A stretch of DNA of 64,000 nt from Teichococcus aestuarii (GTDB lineage Bacteria; Pseudomonadota; Alphaproteobacteria; Acetobacterales; Acetobacteraceae): NCBI RefSeq assembly GCF_003116135.1, contig NZ_PDOA01000003.1:1-64000 (forward strand), written 5' to 3'. Of the stretch, positions 25,961-35,864 are shown piece after piece. Numbering within the stretch: position 1 is the stretch's first letter; the number at the start of each line of letters is the position of its first letter. The position numbers were made by a program, and so were the translations under genes. The notes under the pieces were generated by a model. The model was not told where the DNA came from and searched no databases. It was given only the letters and a program-made list of their open reading frames with translations.

Positions 25961-28900
25961 TCAGGCGATGACGGCGTAGGGCGTGCGCCCTTCCGCGCTG
26001 CCGAACTCCAGGAAGTGCAGCAGCGGGTTCATCCCCGCCGCCGCCACGTCGGAATTCGCGGCGAGATAGGCATCCGTGTCGAAGCGGCTGCTGGCGTCGC
26101 GGCCTTCCTTCCAGCCGAAGGCGTTGTAGTGCGCCAGGGCGTCGATGCCCGCCGCCGCCACGTCGGGATTGGCCGCGAGGTAGGCGTCCGTGTCGAAATA
26201 GCCGTTCGGGTCGCGCTGCTCGGCGCGGCCATAGATTTCCCAGTGCTGGCGGGCATCCATGCCGGCGAGGCCCACATCGGGGTTGGCCAGCAGGTAGTAG
26301 CCGGCGTCGAAGCCGTCCGCCGAGACATCGCCGATGGCGGCCGTGACGATGCGCCCCTCCACCGCGCCGTGCAGCAGGTAGTGGGTCAGCGGCAGCATCC
26401 CGGCCTCCGCCACATCGGCGTTGCGGGCCAGGTAGGCTTCGCCGTCGAACCAGGCGGAGGGATCGCGGCCCTCCTGCCAGCCGAAGAGGATGTAGTGCTC
26501 CAGCGGAAGCATGCCGGAGGCCGCCACATCGGGGTTCGCCGCCAGATAGGCGTCGGTGTCGAACAGGGCGTTCGGGTCGCGCCCCTCGCGCCAGCCATGC
26601 TGGTTGTAGTGGTCGAGCAGGTTGACGCCGGCCGCCAGCACGTCGGGGTTCTGCGCGGCGTAGTGGATGGCGTCGAACAGCGCCCCGCCCTGGTCGAGCC
26701 GCACCGTGCCGTTGGCGAAGGTGATCTGCTCGATGCCCTCGGCGCGGATGACCTCGCCATTCCCGCGCAGCGTCATCGCCGTCCCGCCCACGCGGGAGAC
26801 GCTGTAGGACAGGATGTCCTGGCCCAGCACCAGCGTGTCGAAGCCCGCGCCGCCGTCGATGATGTCGGAGCCGCCGCCACCGGCCAGCCGGTCGTCGCCC
26901 GCGCCGCCGCGCAGGATGTCGCGCCCCGCCGTGCCGGCCAGGCTGTCGGCGTCCGCGCCGCCCATCTGCTCCTGCGCCAGCACACCATCCTCGCGCAGGG
27001 CGAGGTTCTGCACCCGGCTGTCCTGCGCGGCGGTGGTGTCGGCGTCGTCGAAGGCGGTGCCGGCGCTGCCGTGCCGGGCCAGCAGGTACTCGGCCAGCGC
27101 GTCCTGCTCGGTGCCGCGGGTGGCGAAGCGGCTGGCGCCCTCGGCCAGCAGATCGCTGCCCTGCAGGTCGATGCGGTCCTCGGCGTAGACGCCGATCGGG
27201 TAGCCGTCGCCGCCATCGGCCAGGTAGCTCAGCGTGGTCATGCGGATGCCGCGCGACGCATCGCCCACCAGCGCGCCATCCTGCACCAGCGTCTCGATGA
27301 CGAAGCCGTCCGCATCGACGATCGCCAGGTTCTGGATGCGCGTGCCGGCCACCGCCACGCTGCCATCGGCGTTCAGCCGCTGCGCCGTGCCGGCGGGGTC
27401 GTAGGAGAAGGAGAGGCCGCCCACTTGGCCGAAGGAGCCCGGCGTGGCACCCGGCGCGATGCCGGAGACGGCGTGCTCCACGATCCGCAGCAGCTCCTCG
27501 GCCGAGACGGTGACGATGGAGAGCGCGTTGTTGAAGCGCAGCGAGTTCTCGATGTCGAGCTGGCTGATGGCGCCCGACGGCTTGCCGGCATCGGGGTTGG
27601 CCAGCGGCGGCAGCTCGCCCGCCTCGGCGCCGGTACCGATGCTGCCGATCTCGGCGCGGATGCCGCCGCCATTCTTGATCGAGACGCTGACCGCCGCATC
27701 CACCTGCTGCGCCAGCCAGAGATTGGCGTCGGCGGTGAGGTTGCCGAGATTGGTCTCCTCGGTGCGCACCTCGCCGCGGCGGCCTTCGAGGAACACCTCG
27801 GTGTAGCCGAGAAGCTGGCCGTCCTTCTGGTCGATCACGGTGCCGATGGCGTCCGTCAGGCCGCGCACCATGCCGCCGCGCGTGCCCTCGGCATAGGCGT
27901 CCTCGTTGCCCCACAGCGCGGCGACCGTCTCCTCGGTCGTGGCGTAGGCGCCGGACTGGCCGGCATCGACGCTGTCGCGGACGATGCGGCCCTCGGCGTC
28001 GAAGGTCACCACCAGCCGGCCGACATAGGAGTATTCGCTGCCGGTGTTGACCACGGCGACAGTGCCGCCATCGGCGCCCTGGACGAAGACCGGGTAGCCC
28101 TGCGCGGCGCTGTCGCCCGGCAGCAGCGCGTCGGTGCCGTCGGCGAAGACCGCGTGGCTGCCGCCGGCGACGATGACATCGACGCCGCTCAGCTTGCCGG
28201 CCAGGTCCAGCTCCAGCTGGTACTGCTGCAGGTGGCTGAGCAGGATGATCTTGTCGAGGCCCTGCGCCGCCATCTGGTCGACATAGGCCTGCAGGATGCT
28301 GGCCAGCTCGTCGGTGTTGTTGGCGCCGCCATCGCCGGCGGGGTCCTTCACCACCGTGCCGGAGGGCGAGGAGATGCTCTGCAGCAGCTGGGTGGTGACG
28401 CCCAGCACGCCGATGGTCTCGCCATTCTCCTCGATGGTGGTCCAGGGCGCGATCTGCGCGTCGGCCGCCTCGGTGGCCAGCGCCGCCGCGTCGCCCAGCT
28501 CCGCGGTCGTGGTGGCATAGCTGGCGGCGTCGCGCAGCGCGGCGGTGAACAGGGCGCGCATCGCCGGGTCGGCGCTGAAGTCGAGATTGGTCGAGAGGTA
28601 GGGGAACAGCGCGCCGATCGAGGAGACGGCGGCGGCGGTGCTGCCGCTGCCCTTGGCGAAGTCGATGGCGGAGGCCAGGGCGTTGGAGCCGAGGTCCCAC
28701 TCATGGTTGCCGAACACGCTGGCCTGGATGCCGAGCGCGTTCATGATGGCGATGTCGGCCGCCGCCGGGTTGGCGGCGAGGCCCGAGAGCTGCTCCACCG
28801 GCACGCCGAGCAGCGTGGCGTAGAGTTGCCGCAGCGCGCCGCTCACCCCGGAATCCGTGCCGGCGGCGATGAACGGGCCGGGGAGGAAATTGTCGCCCGA

Positions 28901-30466
28901 GGAGAGGGTGATGCTGTTGGCGACGCTGTCCTCCAGCCTGTCGACGATGGCGGCGAAGCGGCTGGCGCGGTCCACCGCCGCGAGGCCCGCCTCGAAGTCG
29001 GAAGCGTGCAGGATCTGCAGCGTGTAGGTGCCGTCGCCCTCCACCTCGAGGCGGGAGGCCTGCACCTGCCCGTCGCCCTCGCCGGGTGCGATCAGCACCG
29101 GGCCGCCGGCGGTGTCCACCACCTGGATCACCTCCGGCGCGTCGCTGGTCGGGATGAGGCCGGCATAGGTGACGTTGGTGGGCGAGTCGATGCGGAAGGC
29201 CATCACGGAGTCGGTGCGCTCCAGCGCCACGAAGGCGTGCAGCACGCCATCAAGCTCCGCCAGGGTGACGCTTTCCGGCTCCGGCCCCTTGTTGTCGGAG
29301 CGGCCGTCGTCGAACAGCGCGGGGAACTGCTCGATCAGCACGCGCTCCATCATGTCGCCGGAGTCGAAGGTCTGCGTCAGGCCGCTGTCGGTCACTTCCC
29401 AGATGGAGAAGGAGCGGCCGCCGAGCGTGGTGATGACGTCGATATCGCCATCGCCATCCGTGTCGCCCTCGGTGGTCAGCACGTCGATGCGGCCGAGGCG
29501 CGTGTCGGATTGCAGCTCCGCCACCGCCGCGGCGCCGCCGAAGCTGTCAGCGTCGAGGGTGACGTTCTTCAGCCGGTCGGTGTCCGCGTAGTCGCCCCAC
29601 TCCCGCGCATCGCCCTCATTGGCGGTGACGAGGTAGGTCTTGCCGTCCCGCGTGAAGGTGGCAAGGCCATCCGGCATGTAGAGGCCGGAGACGGGCGCGG
29701 TGACGATGGCCGGGCCACCGTCACGGTCCGACGGATCGAGCCCCTGCCCGGCCACCGAATGGTCCTTCGTGCCCAGGGCGTGGACGGCGGTGAAGGCCAT
29801 GCCGTCCAGGTCCAGCACGGCGACGGCGTTGTTCTCCTGCAGCGTCACATAGGCGGTGCGGCCATCGGCGGAGAGCGCGATGTATTCCGGCTCCAGATCC
29901 GTCGCGGCCAGGGTGCCGGCGGGGCCGGTGATGCGGACGCCCGCCGCCCGCAGCGCCGCCGTGTCGAAGCCACCGAAATCGACGAAGGTGCTGGTGCCGG
30001 CCGCGACATCGATCACCGCCACGCCGCCGGCCGGGTCCGCCGCGTAGTCGTCGGTCGGCTCGCCCTCGATGGCGACGAGCAGGCGGCTGCCATCGGGGGT
30101 GAAGGTCACCATGTCCGGCACGGCGCCGACCGTGACGCTGCGCAGCAGCGTGGCGCCGGTGCCGGCGGCGTCGAGCTGGTAGAGGGCCACGGTGCCATTG
30201 CTGCCGGGGGTGGCGCCGTCATAGGCCACCGCCACCACGTCGCCATGCACGGCCACGCTGTTGCCGGTGCCGAACGGCCCGGCTCCGGCCGCCGGCAGCG
30301 AGAAGGCCAGGCTGCCATCCTGCATGCGGAGCGCGTCGACGCCATCCGGCCCCAGCACCAGCACCAGCTGGCGCGCCTCGTCGAAGGCCACCACCTCCGC
30401 GCCCCCGGCCGTGCCGCCGCTGGCGGTGTCATGACTCCAGAGCGAGGTAGACGTCAGTCCCGTCAT
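25961..30466 (-). CDS. giant secreted protein: choice-of-anchor I propeller, 5'-nucleotidase, RTX motifs and C-terminal repeats
   Basis: A 1501-residue multidomain protein. Residues about 20-475 form a beta-propeller-like choice-of-anchor I/esterase-like region (PDMVTFTPDGSRLLVAIEGEPTDD, YIALSADGRTAYVTLQENN). Residues about 480-830 are a metallophosphoesterase with 5'-nucleotidase motifs: HASDFEAG (487), SSGDNFLPG (522), GNHEWDLGSN (586), SHLQQYQ (744) and GGSH (768). Residues about 890-1110 are the nucleotidase C-terminal domain with NGGGIRAEIG (932). Calcium-binding motifs GGAGDDRLAGGGGSDIIDGGAG lie near 1187-1208. Six degenerate 37-residue repeats fill 1263-1495. No signal peptide is visible, so type I secretion is likely. 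It would release phosphate from extracellular nucleotides. The start lacks a strong ribosome site. Confidence 0.87.
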   Translation of the reverse strand: MTGLTSTSLWSHDTASGGTAGGAEVVAFDEARQLVLVLGPDGVDALRMQDGSLAFSLPAAGAGPFGTGNSVAVHGDVVAVAYDGATPGSNGTVALYQLDAAGTGATLLRSVTVGAVPDMVTFTPDGSRLLVAIEGEPTDDYAADPAGGVAVIDVAAGTSTFVDFGGFDTAALRAAGVRITGPAGTLAATDLEPEYIALSADGRTAYVTLQENNAVAVLDLDGMAFTAVHALGTKDHSVAGQGLDPSDRDGGPAIVTAPVSGLYMPDGLATFTRDGKTYLVTANEGDAREWGDYADTDRLKNVTLDADSFGGAAAVAELQSDTRLGRIDVLTTEGDTDGDGDIDVITTLGGRSFSIWEVTDSGLTQTFDSGDMMERVLIEQFPALFDDGRSDNKGPEPESVTLAELDGVLHAFVALERTDSVMAFRIDSPTNVTYAGLIPTSDAPEVIQVVDTAGGPVLIAPGEGDGQVQASRLEVEGDGTYTLQILHASDFEAGLAAVDRASRFAAIVDRLEDSVANSITLSSGDNFLPGPFIAAGTDSGVSGALRQLYATLLGVPVEQLSGLAANPAAADIAIMNALGIQASVFGNHEWDLGSNALASAIDFAKGSGSTAAAVSSIGALFPYLSTNLDFSADPAMRALFTAALRDAASYATTTAELGDAAALATEAADAQIAPWTTIEENGETIGVLGVTTQLLQSISSPSGTVVKDPAGDGGANNTDELASILQAYVDQMAAQGLDKIILLSHLQQYQLELDLAGKLSGVDVIVAGGSHAVFADGTDALLPGDSAAQGYPVFVQGADGGTVAVVNTGSEYSYVGRLVVTFDAEGRIVRDSVDAGQSGAYATTEETVAALWGNEDAYAEGTRGGMVRGLTDAIGTVIDQKDGQLLGYTEVFLEGRRGEVRTEETNLGNLTADANLWLAQQVDAAVSVSIKNGGGIRAEIGSIGTGAEAGELPPLANPDAGKPSGAISQLDIENSLRFNNALSIVTVSAEELLRIVEHAVSGIAPGATPGSFGQVGGLSFSYDPAGTAQRLNADGSVAVAGTRIQNLAIVDADGFVIETLVQDGALVGDASRGIRMTTLSYLADGGDGYPIGVYAEDRIDLQGSDLLAEGASRFATRGTEQDALAEYLLARHGSAGTAFDDADTTAAQDSRVQNLALREDGVLAQEQMGGADADSLAGTAGRDILRGGAGDDRLAGGGGSDIIDGGAGFDTLVLGQDILSYSVSRVGGTAMTLRGNGEVIRAEGIEQITFANGTVRLDQGGALFDAIHYAAQNPDVLAAGVNLLDHYNQHGWREGRDPNALFDTDAYLAANPDVAASGMLPLEHYILFGWQEGRDPSAWFDGEAYLARNADVAEAGMLPLTHYLLHGAVEGRIVTAAIGDVSADGFDAGYYLLANPDVGLAGMDARQHWEIYGRAEQRDPNGYFDTDAYLAANPDVAAAGIDALAHYNAFGWKEGRDASSRFDTDAYLAANSDVAAAGMNPLLHFLEFGSAEGRTPYAVIA
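25982..26680 (-). repeat. six 35-38-residue repeats in the exoprotein C terminus
   Basis: The repeat consensus is roughly FDTDAYLAANPDVAAAG followed by DALAHYNAFGWKEGRDP. Copies begin near residues 1263, 1301, 1339, 1386, 1423 and 1461. The third and fourth are the most diverged and are separated by about 12 extra residues. Such repeats occur at the ends of type I-secreted proteins and may mediate surface attachment; that role is inferred. Confidence 0.85.
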
Positions 30467-30645
30467 GGCGCGATTCCCGATCCGCTGATCCTGGCCGCGC
30501 CTTACCCAGGCCTTAACGGGCCGACATGCGCGGTTTTATGAAATTTGCATTCCTGCCGGACCGGCCGGGGATTGCGGCGGCAGGCCGGCCTGCACCGAAA
30601 GTGCCCGCCGCACGTTAAGGCTCCGCCCCCGGCCGATGGCTGCGG

Positions 30646-30670
30646 GCCAGGCCCAGGCCCAGGCCCAGGC
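30646..30670 (+). repeat. GGCCCA hexamer repeat in a 5' leader
   Basis: About four copies of GGCCCA/GGCCAG run just upstream of the GGAGAGGAGAGGAG ribosome site of the following membrane protein. The surrounding 225-bp gap also contains the exoprotein promoter region (TTTTATGAAATTTGCATTCC near 30535). Confidence 0.65.
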
Positions 30671-30691
30671 GCGGAGAGGAGAGGAGATGCC

Positions 30692-31291
30692 ATGTCATTG
30701 CTGACCAAGGACGACCTGCGGCCCCATTCGGCCTTCGCCTGGGCCTGCCTGCTCGCCCTGGCCGGCACCGGCCTTGGGCTCTGGCTGCTGGGCCGGCAGG
30801 GCGCGGCGCTGGGCACCGCCGCCGCGCTGCTGGGCTGCCTGGGTCTGGTCCTGCCACCCCGCGAGCGCATGGGCGTGCTGCCGCACCGGCTGCGGGCCTT
30901 GCCGCGCGGGCTGGACGCCACGCCCGTGCTGGCCACGCTGCTCTCCACGCCGGGCTATGGCCTGGGGTGGTTCTACCGCCCCGGCCCCTATGACGAGGTG
31001 GTGCACCTGGTCAACGGCGTGCTGGCCGGCGCCGTCTTCCTCGCCCTGCTGCGGGCGGATGGGCGGCACCGGCCCGCCCGCGGCCTGGTCTGGGCGGCGG
31101 CGGCCTTCGGCCTGGCGCTGGCCATCGGCTGGGAGGTGTTCGAATGGGCGACTGGGCTGATCGGCGACGGGGTGGACACGGTGACGGACGTGGCGCTGAC
31201 CGCGCTGGGCGCGGTGCTCGCGGCCGCCTGGGCGGTGTGGCGGGAAGCCCCCGCGCCGCGGGCGCCGCGCCTCTCCGATTGCCGCCGCTGA
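30692..31291 (+). CDS. YjdF/DUF2238-like integral membrane protein
   Basis: A 199-residue protein with about five predicted helices and an unusually strong purine-rich ribosome site. YDEVVHLVNGVLAGAVFLALL and AIGWEVFEWATGLIGDGVDTVTDVALTALGA resemble the conserved H-x-x-G and E-x-x-E-W ... D-x-x-D-x-x-x-N/A patches of DUF2238/YjdF proteins. The match is by eye and partial. Function unknown. The next gene starts 7 bp downstream. Confidence 0.65.
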   Translation: MSLLTKDDLRPHSAFAWACLLALAGTGLGLWLLGRQGAALGTAAALLGCLGLVLPPRERMGVLPHRLRALPRGLDATPVLATLLSTPGYGLGWFYRPGPYDEVVHLVNGVLAGAVFLALLRADGRHRPARGLVWAAAAFGLALAIGWEVFEWATGLIGDGVDTVTDVALTALGAVLAAAWAVWREAPAPRAPRLSDCRR

Positions 31292-31298
31292 GCGCCAT

Positions 31299-32000
31299 AT
31301 GCTCGTCGCCACCTACAACATCCATCGCGGCCGGGGGCCCGCGGGGTGGTTCCGCCCGGCGCGCATCCTGTCCGTCATCGCCGAGATCCGCCCGGACCTG
31401 ATCGCGCTGCAGGAGGCGCAGCACTACCTGCGCCGGGAAACCCCGATGCTGGGGGAGGCCGCGGTGGCGGCGCTGGGCCTGCGCCCGCTGCGGGTGGCGG
31501 AAGCGCCGGCGCAGCAGGGCTGGCGCAGCAACGTGGTGCTGGTGCGGCGCGACGCCACCTTCCTCCGCCCGCCCGAGGGGCTGCGCCTGGGCGGGATGGA
31601 GCCGCGCGGCGGGCTGCTGGCGGAGCTGGACCTCGGCGCCGGCCCATTCCGCCTGATCTCGGCCCATCTCAGCCTCGGCGCGGCGCGGCGGCGGCTCCAG
31701 GCGCAGGCCCTGCTGGCGGCGATGCGGACCGGCTCCGGTCCCCGCATCCCCACCCTGTTGCTGGGCGATCTCAACGAGTGGCGGCCGGGCGCCTCGGCGC
31801 TGGGCGTGCTGGAGCCGGTCTTCGGCGCGCCGCCGCACCCGCCGAGCTTCCCCGCCTTCCGCCCTTGGCTGGCGCTGGACCGGATCCTGCTGCACCCGCC
31901 GCACCTGGCGCCGCAGGTCGTGGCCCATGACACGCCCCTGGCGCGGCGGGCCTCCGACCATCTTCCGCTCAAGGCCCGGGTGACGCTTCCGCCCGCCTGA
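31299..32000 (+). CDS. endonuclease/exonuclease/phosphatase family protein
   Basis: A 233-residue EEP-fold hydrolase: LVATYNIHRGRGP (metal-ligand Asn), RPDLIALQEAQ (catalytic Glu), LISAHLSLGAARRRLQ (His), TLLLGDLNEWRPG (Asp-x-Asn) and RRASDHLPLKA (C-terminal Asp-His). All catalytic residues of the fold are present. Substrate could be DNA, phosphoinositide or another phosphodiester. It starts 7 bp after the upstream membrane protein, suggesting cotranscription. Confidence 0.88.
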   Translation: MLVATYNIHRGRGPAGWFRPARILSVIAEIRPDLIALQEAQHYLRRETPMLGEAAVAALGLRPLRVAEAPAQQGWRSNVVLVRRDATFLRPPEGLRLGGMEPRGGLLAELDLGAGPFRLISAHLSLGAARRRLQAQALLAAMRTGSGPRIPTLLLGDLNEWRPGASALGVLEPVFGAPPHPPSFPAFRPWLALDRILLHPPHLAPQVVAHDTPLARRASDHLPLKARVTLPPA

Positions 32001-32102
32001 GACGGGCGCGGCCGCCGGAGGGCGCGTGGGGCATCTCCACGGAAACATTGCATCGCGGCGGCCCAGGCTGGATGATCCGTGCCTGGAGAGAGTGAGGTCC
32101 CG

Positions 32103-33146
32103 ATGACCCTGCCTGCTCTGCCTCGCCGCCTGCTGCTGGGCACAGCCCTGGGGGCCTCCCTGGGAGCCTCCCTGGGGGCCGCCGCGCCGCACGCCGCGCG
32201 GGCGCAGGGCGCCGCCCAACTCCTCAACGTCTCCTACGACCCGACGCGGGAATTCTACCGCGCCTTCAACGCCGCCTTCGCCGGGCAGTGGAAGGCAAGG
32301 ACCGGCCAGACGGTGCGCGCCAATGCCTCGCATGGCGGCTCCGGCCGGCAGGCGCGCGCGGTGATCGACGGGCTGCAGGCCGATGTCGTCACCCTCGCCC
32401 TGGCCTATGACATCGACGCCATCGCCGAGCGCGGGCTGATCGCGCCGGACTGGCAGAAGCGCCTGCCGTACAACAGCGCGCCCTACACCAGCACCATCGT
32501 CTTCCTGGTGCGCAAGGGCAACCCGAAGGCCCTGCGCGACTGGGGCGACCTGGCGAGGCCGGGCGTCTCCGTCATCACCCCCAACCCCAAGACCTCGGGC
32601 GGGGCGCGCTGGAACTACCTGGCCGGCTGGGCCTGGGCGCTGCGCCAGCCGGGCGGCGAGCGCGCGGCGCAGGACTACCTCGCCACCCTGTTCCGCAACG
32701 TGCCGGTGCTGGACACCGGCGCGCGCGGCTCCACCACCAGCTTCGTCCAGCGCGGCCAGGGCGACGTGCTGCTGGCGTGGGAGAACGAGGCGTATCTCGC
32801 CCTGGCCGAGTTCGGCACCGACAAGTTCGACATCGTCCACCCTTCCCTCTCCATCCTGGCCGAGCCGCCCGTGGCGGTGGTGGACCGCAACGTGGACCGG
32901 CGCGGCACGCGCGCCCTGGCCGAGGCCTATCTCCAGGCGCTCTACGCGCCGGAAGGCCAGGCGCTGGCCGCGCGGCACCACTACCGCCCGCGCGACGAGG
33001 CGGCGCTCGCCGCCGCCGGAGACCGCTTCCCCAGGCTCGAGCTGGTGACCATCGACGACCCGGCCCTCGGCGGCTGGAGACGGGCCCAGGCCACCCATTT
33101 CAACGATGGCGGCCTGTTCGACCGCATCTATCAGCCCGGGCAATGA
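32103..33146 (+). CDS. sulfate/thiosulfate ABC transporter substrate-binding protein
   Basis: A 347-residue periplasmic receptor (CysP/Sbp type). The twin-arginine-like start ([20 protein letters not shown]) ends in a cleavage site [26 protein letters not shown] and [33 protein letters not shown] carry the sulfate-binding loop. [18 protein letters not shown] and YQPGQ complete the family signature. GAGG precedes the ATG at 32103. First gene of a four-gene operon in which each stop overlaps the next start as ATGA. Confidence 0.93.
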   Translation: MTLPALPRRLLLGTALGASLGASLGAAAPHAARAQGAAQLLNVSYDPTREFYRAFNAAFAGQWKARTGQTVRANASHGGSGRQARAVIDGLQADVVTLALAYDIDAIAERGLIAPDWQKRLPYNSAPYTSTIVFLVRKGNPKALRDWGDLARPGVSVITPNPKTSGGARWNYLAGWAWALRQPGGERAAQDYLATLFRNVPVLDTGARGSTTSFVQRGQGDVLLAWENEAYLALAEFGTDKFDIVHPSLSILAEPPVAVVDRNVDRRGTRALAEAYLQALYAPEGQALAARHHYRPRDEAALAAAGDRFPRLELVTIDDPALGGWRRAQATHFNDGGLFDRIYQPGQ

Positions 33147-33961
33147 CGCCGCGGCGCCGCGATCCGCTGCCGGGCTTCGGCCTCAGCCTCGGCGTCACCC
33201 TGCTCTGGCTGCTCGGCCTCGTCCTGATCCCGCTGCTGGCGCTGCTGCTGCGGCCGCTGGAGCTGGGGCCGGCGGGCTTCTGGCATTCGGTGACGGAGCC
33301 GCGCGTGCTGGCCGCGCTGCGGCTGTCCTTCCTGGGTGCCCTGGCGGCGGCGGCGGCCACGGTGCCGCCCGGCCTGCTGGTGGCCTGGGTGCTGGTGCGC
33401 TACCGCTTCCCCGGCCGGCGCCTGCTGGACGGCATGGTGGACCTGCCCTTCGCCCTGCCCACCGCCGTGGCCGGCCTCGCCCTCACCGCCCTCTACGCGC
33501 CGAATGGCTGGCTGGGCGCGCCGCTGGCCGCGCTGGGGCTGAAGGTGGCCTACACGCCGCTCGGCGTGGTGCTGGCCATGGCCTTCGTCGGCCTGCCCTT
33601 CATCGTCCGCACCGTCGAGCCGGTGCTGCGCGACCTGCCGCGCGAGGCGGAGGAAGCCGCGGCGACGCTCGGCGCCAGCCGGGCGCAGACGCTGTGGCGC
33701 GTGGTGCTGCCGGCGCTGGCGCCCGCCCTGCTGGCCGGCTTCGCCATGGCGGCGGCGCGCGCCATCGGCGAGTATGGCAGCGTCATCTTCATCGCGGGCA
33801 ACATGCCGATGGTGAGCGAGATCGCGCCGCTGCTGATCGTGGTGCGGCTGGAGCAGTTCGACTACGCGGGCGCCGCGGCCGTGGGGGTGGCGATGCTGGC
33901 GCTGTCCTTCCTGCTCCTGCTGGCGCTGAACCTGGTGCAGCGCCTCTGGCGCCGCGCATGA
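33143..33961 (+). CDS. cysT: sulfate ABC transporter permease CysT
   Basis: A 272-residue inner membrane permease with six predicted helices. The EAA loop is [29 protein letters not shown]. The segment [20 protein letters not shown] is typical of CysT/CysU. ATG 33143 overlaps the receptor's stop. Confidence 0.93.
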   Translation: MTPRRRDPLPGFGLSLGVTLLWLLGLVLIPLLALLLRPLELGPAGFWHSVTEPRVLAALRLSFLGALAAAAATVPPGLLVAWVLVRYRFPGRRLLDGMVDLPFALPTAVAGLALTALYAPNGWLGAPLAALGLKVAYTPLGVVLAMAFVGLPFIVRTVEPVLRDLPREAEEAAATLGASRAQTLWRVVLPALAPALLAGFAMAAARAIGEYGSVIFIAGNMPMVSEIAPLLIVVRLEQFDYAGAAAVGVAMLALSFLLLLALNLVQRLWRRA

Positions 33962-34785
33962 CGCCCTCCACCACCGAGCCGCGCGGCCTGCGCTGGCTGC
34001 TCATCCTGCTCGCCGCGCTGCTGCTCGGGGTGTTCCTGCTGCTGCCGCTGGCGGCGGTGTTCACCGAGGCGCTGCGCCGGGGCTGGCCCCCCATGTGGCA
34101 GGCGCTCTCCGACCCCGACGCGCTGGCGGCCATCCGCCTCACCCTGCTGGTGGCCGCCATCGCCGTGCCGGTGAACACGCTGGGCGGGCTGGCGGGCGCC
34201 TGGTGCATCGCGCGCTACCGCTTCCCCGGCCGCGCCCTGCTGCTGGCGCTGATCGAGCTGCCCTTCTCCGTCTCGCCGGTGGTGTCCGGCCTGGTCTGGG
34301 TGCTGCTGTTCGGCGCGCATGGCTGGTTCGGCCCCTGGCTGGAGGCGCGCGGCCTGCAGATCATCTTCGCCGTGCCGGGGCTGGTGCTGGCCACGCTCTT
34401 CGTCACCTTCCCCTTCGTGGCGCGCACGCTGGTGCCGCTGATGCAGGAGCAGGGGCGCGAGGCGGAGGAGGCCGCCGCCACCCTCGGCGCCTCCGGCTGG
34501 CAGAGCTTCCGGCGCGTGACGCTCCCCGGCATACGCTGGGCGCTGCTCTCCGGCGTGCTGCTCTGCAACGCCCGGGCCATGGGCGAGTTCGGCGCCGTCT
34601 CCGTCGTCTCCGGCCATATCCGCGGGGAGACCAACACCATGCCGCTGCATGTCGAGATCCTCTACAACGAGTACCAGTTCGTCGGCGCCTTCGCGGTGGC
34701 AGCGCTGCTGGCGCTGCTGGCCCTCGTCACCCTCGGCGCCAAGGCGCTGGTGGAGCGCGGCACGGCGCGGGGCGCGGCCGCATGA
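33958..34785 (+). CDS. cysW: sulfate ABC transporter permease CysW
   Basis: A 275-residue permease partner of CysT. Landmarks: ELPFSVSPVVSGLVWVLLFG, an EAA loop [21 protein letters not shown], and ARAMGEFGAVSVVSGHIRGETNTMPLHVEILYNEY near the C terminus, which is highly specific for CysW. ATG 33958 overlaps the cysT stop. Confidence 0.94.
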   Translation: MTPSTTEPRGLRWLLILLAALLLGVFLLLPLAAVFTEALRRGWPPMWQALSDPDALAAIRLTLLVAAIAVPVNTLGGLAGAWCIARYRFPGRALLLALIELPFSVSPVVSGLVWVLLFGAHGWFGPWLEARGLQIIFAVPGLVLATLFVTFPFVARTLVPLMQEQGREAEEAAATLGASGWQSFRRVTLPGIRWALLSGVLLCNARAMGEFGAVSVVSGHIRGETNTMPLHVEILYNEYQFVGAFAVAALLALLALVTLGAKALVERGTARGAAA

Positions 34786-35828
34786 GCGTGGCGGTGCGCG
34801 GCCTCACCCGCCGCTTCGGCCCCACCGCGGCGCTGCGCGACATCGCGCTGGAGACCCGGCCCGGCGAGTTCGTGGCGCTGCTCGGCCCTTCCGGCTCGGG
34901 CAAGACGACGCTGCTGCGCATCCTCGCCGGCCTCGACTTCGCCGACAGCGGCACGGTGGAGATCGAGGGGCAGGACATGTCCGCCGTGCCGGCGCGGGCG
35001 CGGCGGCTGGGCTTCGTGTTCCAGAACTACGCGCTGTTCCGGCACATGAGCGTGTTCGAGAACGTGGCCTTCGGGCTGCGCGTGCGGCCGCGCGCCGCCC
35101 GCCCGGGCGAGGCCGAGATCGGCCGCCGCGTGCGCGCGCTGCTGGAGCGGATGCAGATCGGCGCGCTGGAGCGGCGGATGCCGGAGCAGATCTCGGGCGG
35201 GCAGCGGCAGCGCGTGGCGCTGGCGCGGGCGCTGGCCATCGAGCCGCGCCTGCTGCTGCTGGACGAGCCCTTCGGCGCGCTGGACGCCGAGGTGCGCAAG
35301 GGCCTGCGCCGCTGGCTGCGCGACCTGCACACCGAGATGGGCCTGACCAGCCTCTTCGTCACCCATGACCAGGAGGAGGCGCTGGAGCTGGCCGACCGCG
35401 TGGCGGTGATGGAGGCCGGCCGGCTGGTGCAGATCGACACGCCGGAGCGGCTGGTGGAGGCGCCGGCCACCGCCTTCGTCGCTGGCTTCCTGGGCCACGC
35501 GGCGCGGCTGCCGGGGCGGCTGGCAGAGGGGGCGCTGCATTTCGGGGGCGTGCCGCTGCCCCCTCTGCCGCGCGCCGCCCTGCGCGCCGCCCCGGCGCAG
35601 GACGGGCCGGTCCTGGCCTTCATCCGCGCGCATGAATGGGCGGTGGCGCCGGCGCCGGAGGGGGAGGCCAACGCCACCCTGCGCAGCCAGCGCCCCGCTG
35701 GCGGCCATGCCCATGTGGAGTTGGACCTTGCGGGCCATGTCATCGAGGCGGAGGCGCCGCTTGGCCTGCTGCGCGTGGGGCAGCCCTGCCGCCTGGTGCC
35801 GCAAACCGCCCGCGCCTTCGCCGCCTGA
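34782..35828 (+). CDS. cysA: sulfate ABC transporter ATP-binding protein CysA
   Basis: A 348-residue ATPase that powers sulfate/thiosulfate uptake. Walker A is GPSGSGKTT (about residue 37), the Q-loop is FVFQNYALFRHMSVFENVAFGL, the signature is EQISGGQRQRVALARALA, Walker B is LLLLDEPFGALD, and the switch is FVTHDQEEALELADR. The C-terminal part (about 240-348) is the regulatory TOBE-like domain of CysA. Last gene of the operon, overlapping the cysW stop. Confidence 0.95.
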   Translation: MSVAVRGLTRRFGPTAALRDIALETRPGEFVALLGPSGSGKTTLLRILAGLDFADSGTVEIEGQDMSAVPARARRLGFVFQNYALFRHMSVFENVAFGLRVRPRAARPGEAEIGRRVRALLERMQIGALERRMPEQISGGQRQRVALARALAIEPRLLLLDEPFGALDAEVRKGLRRWLRDLHTEMGLTSLFVTHDQEEALELADRVAVMEAGRLVQIDTPERLVEAPATAFVAGFLGHAARLPGRLAEGALHFGGVPLPPLPRAALRAAPAQDGPVLAFIRAHEWAVAPAPEGEANATLRSQRPAGGHAHVELDLAGHVIEAEAPLGLLRVGQPCRLVPQTARAFAA

Positions 35829-35864
35829 GTCGCCTGCCTGAACTGGCTTTCCGGGCGCAGCGCG

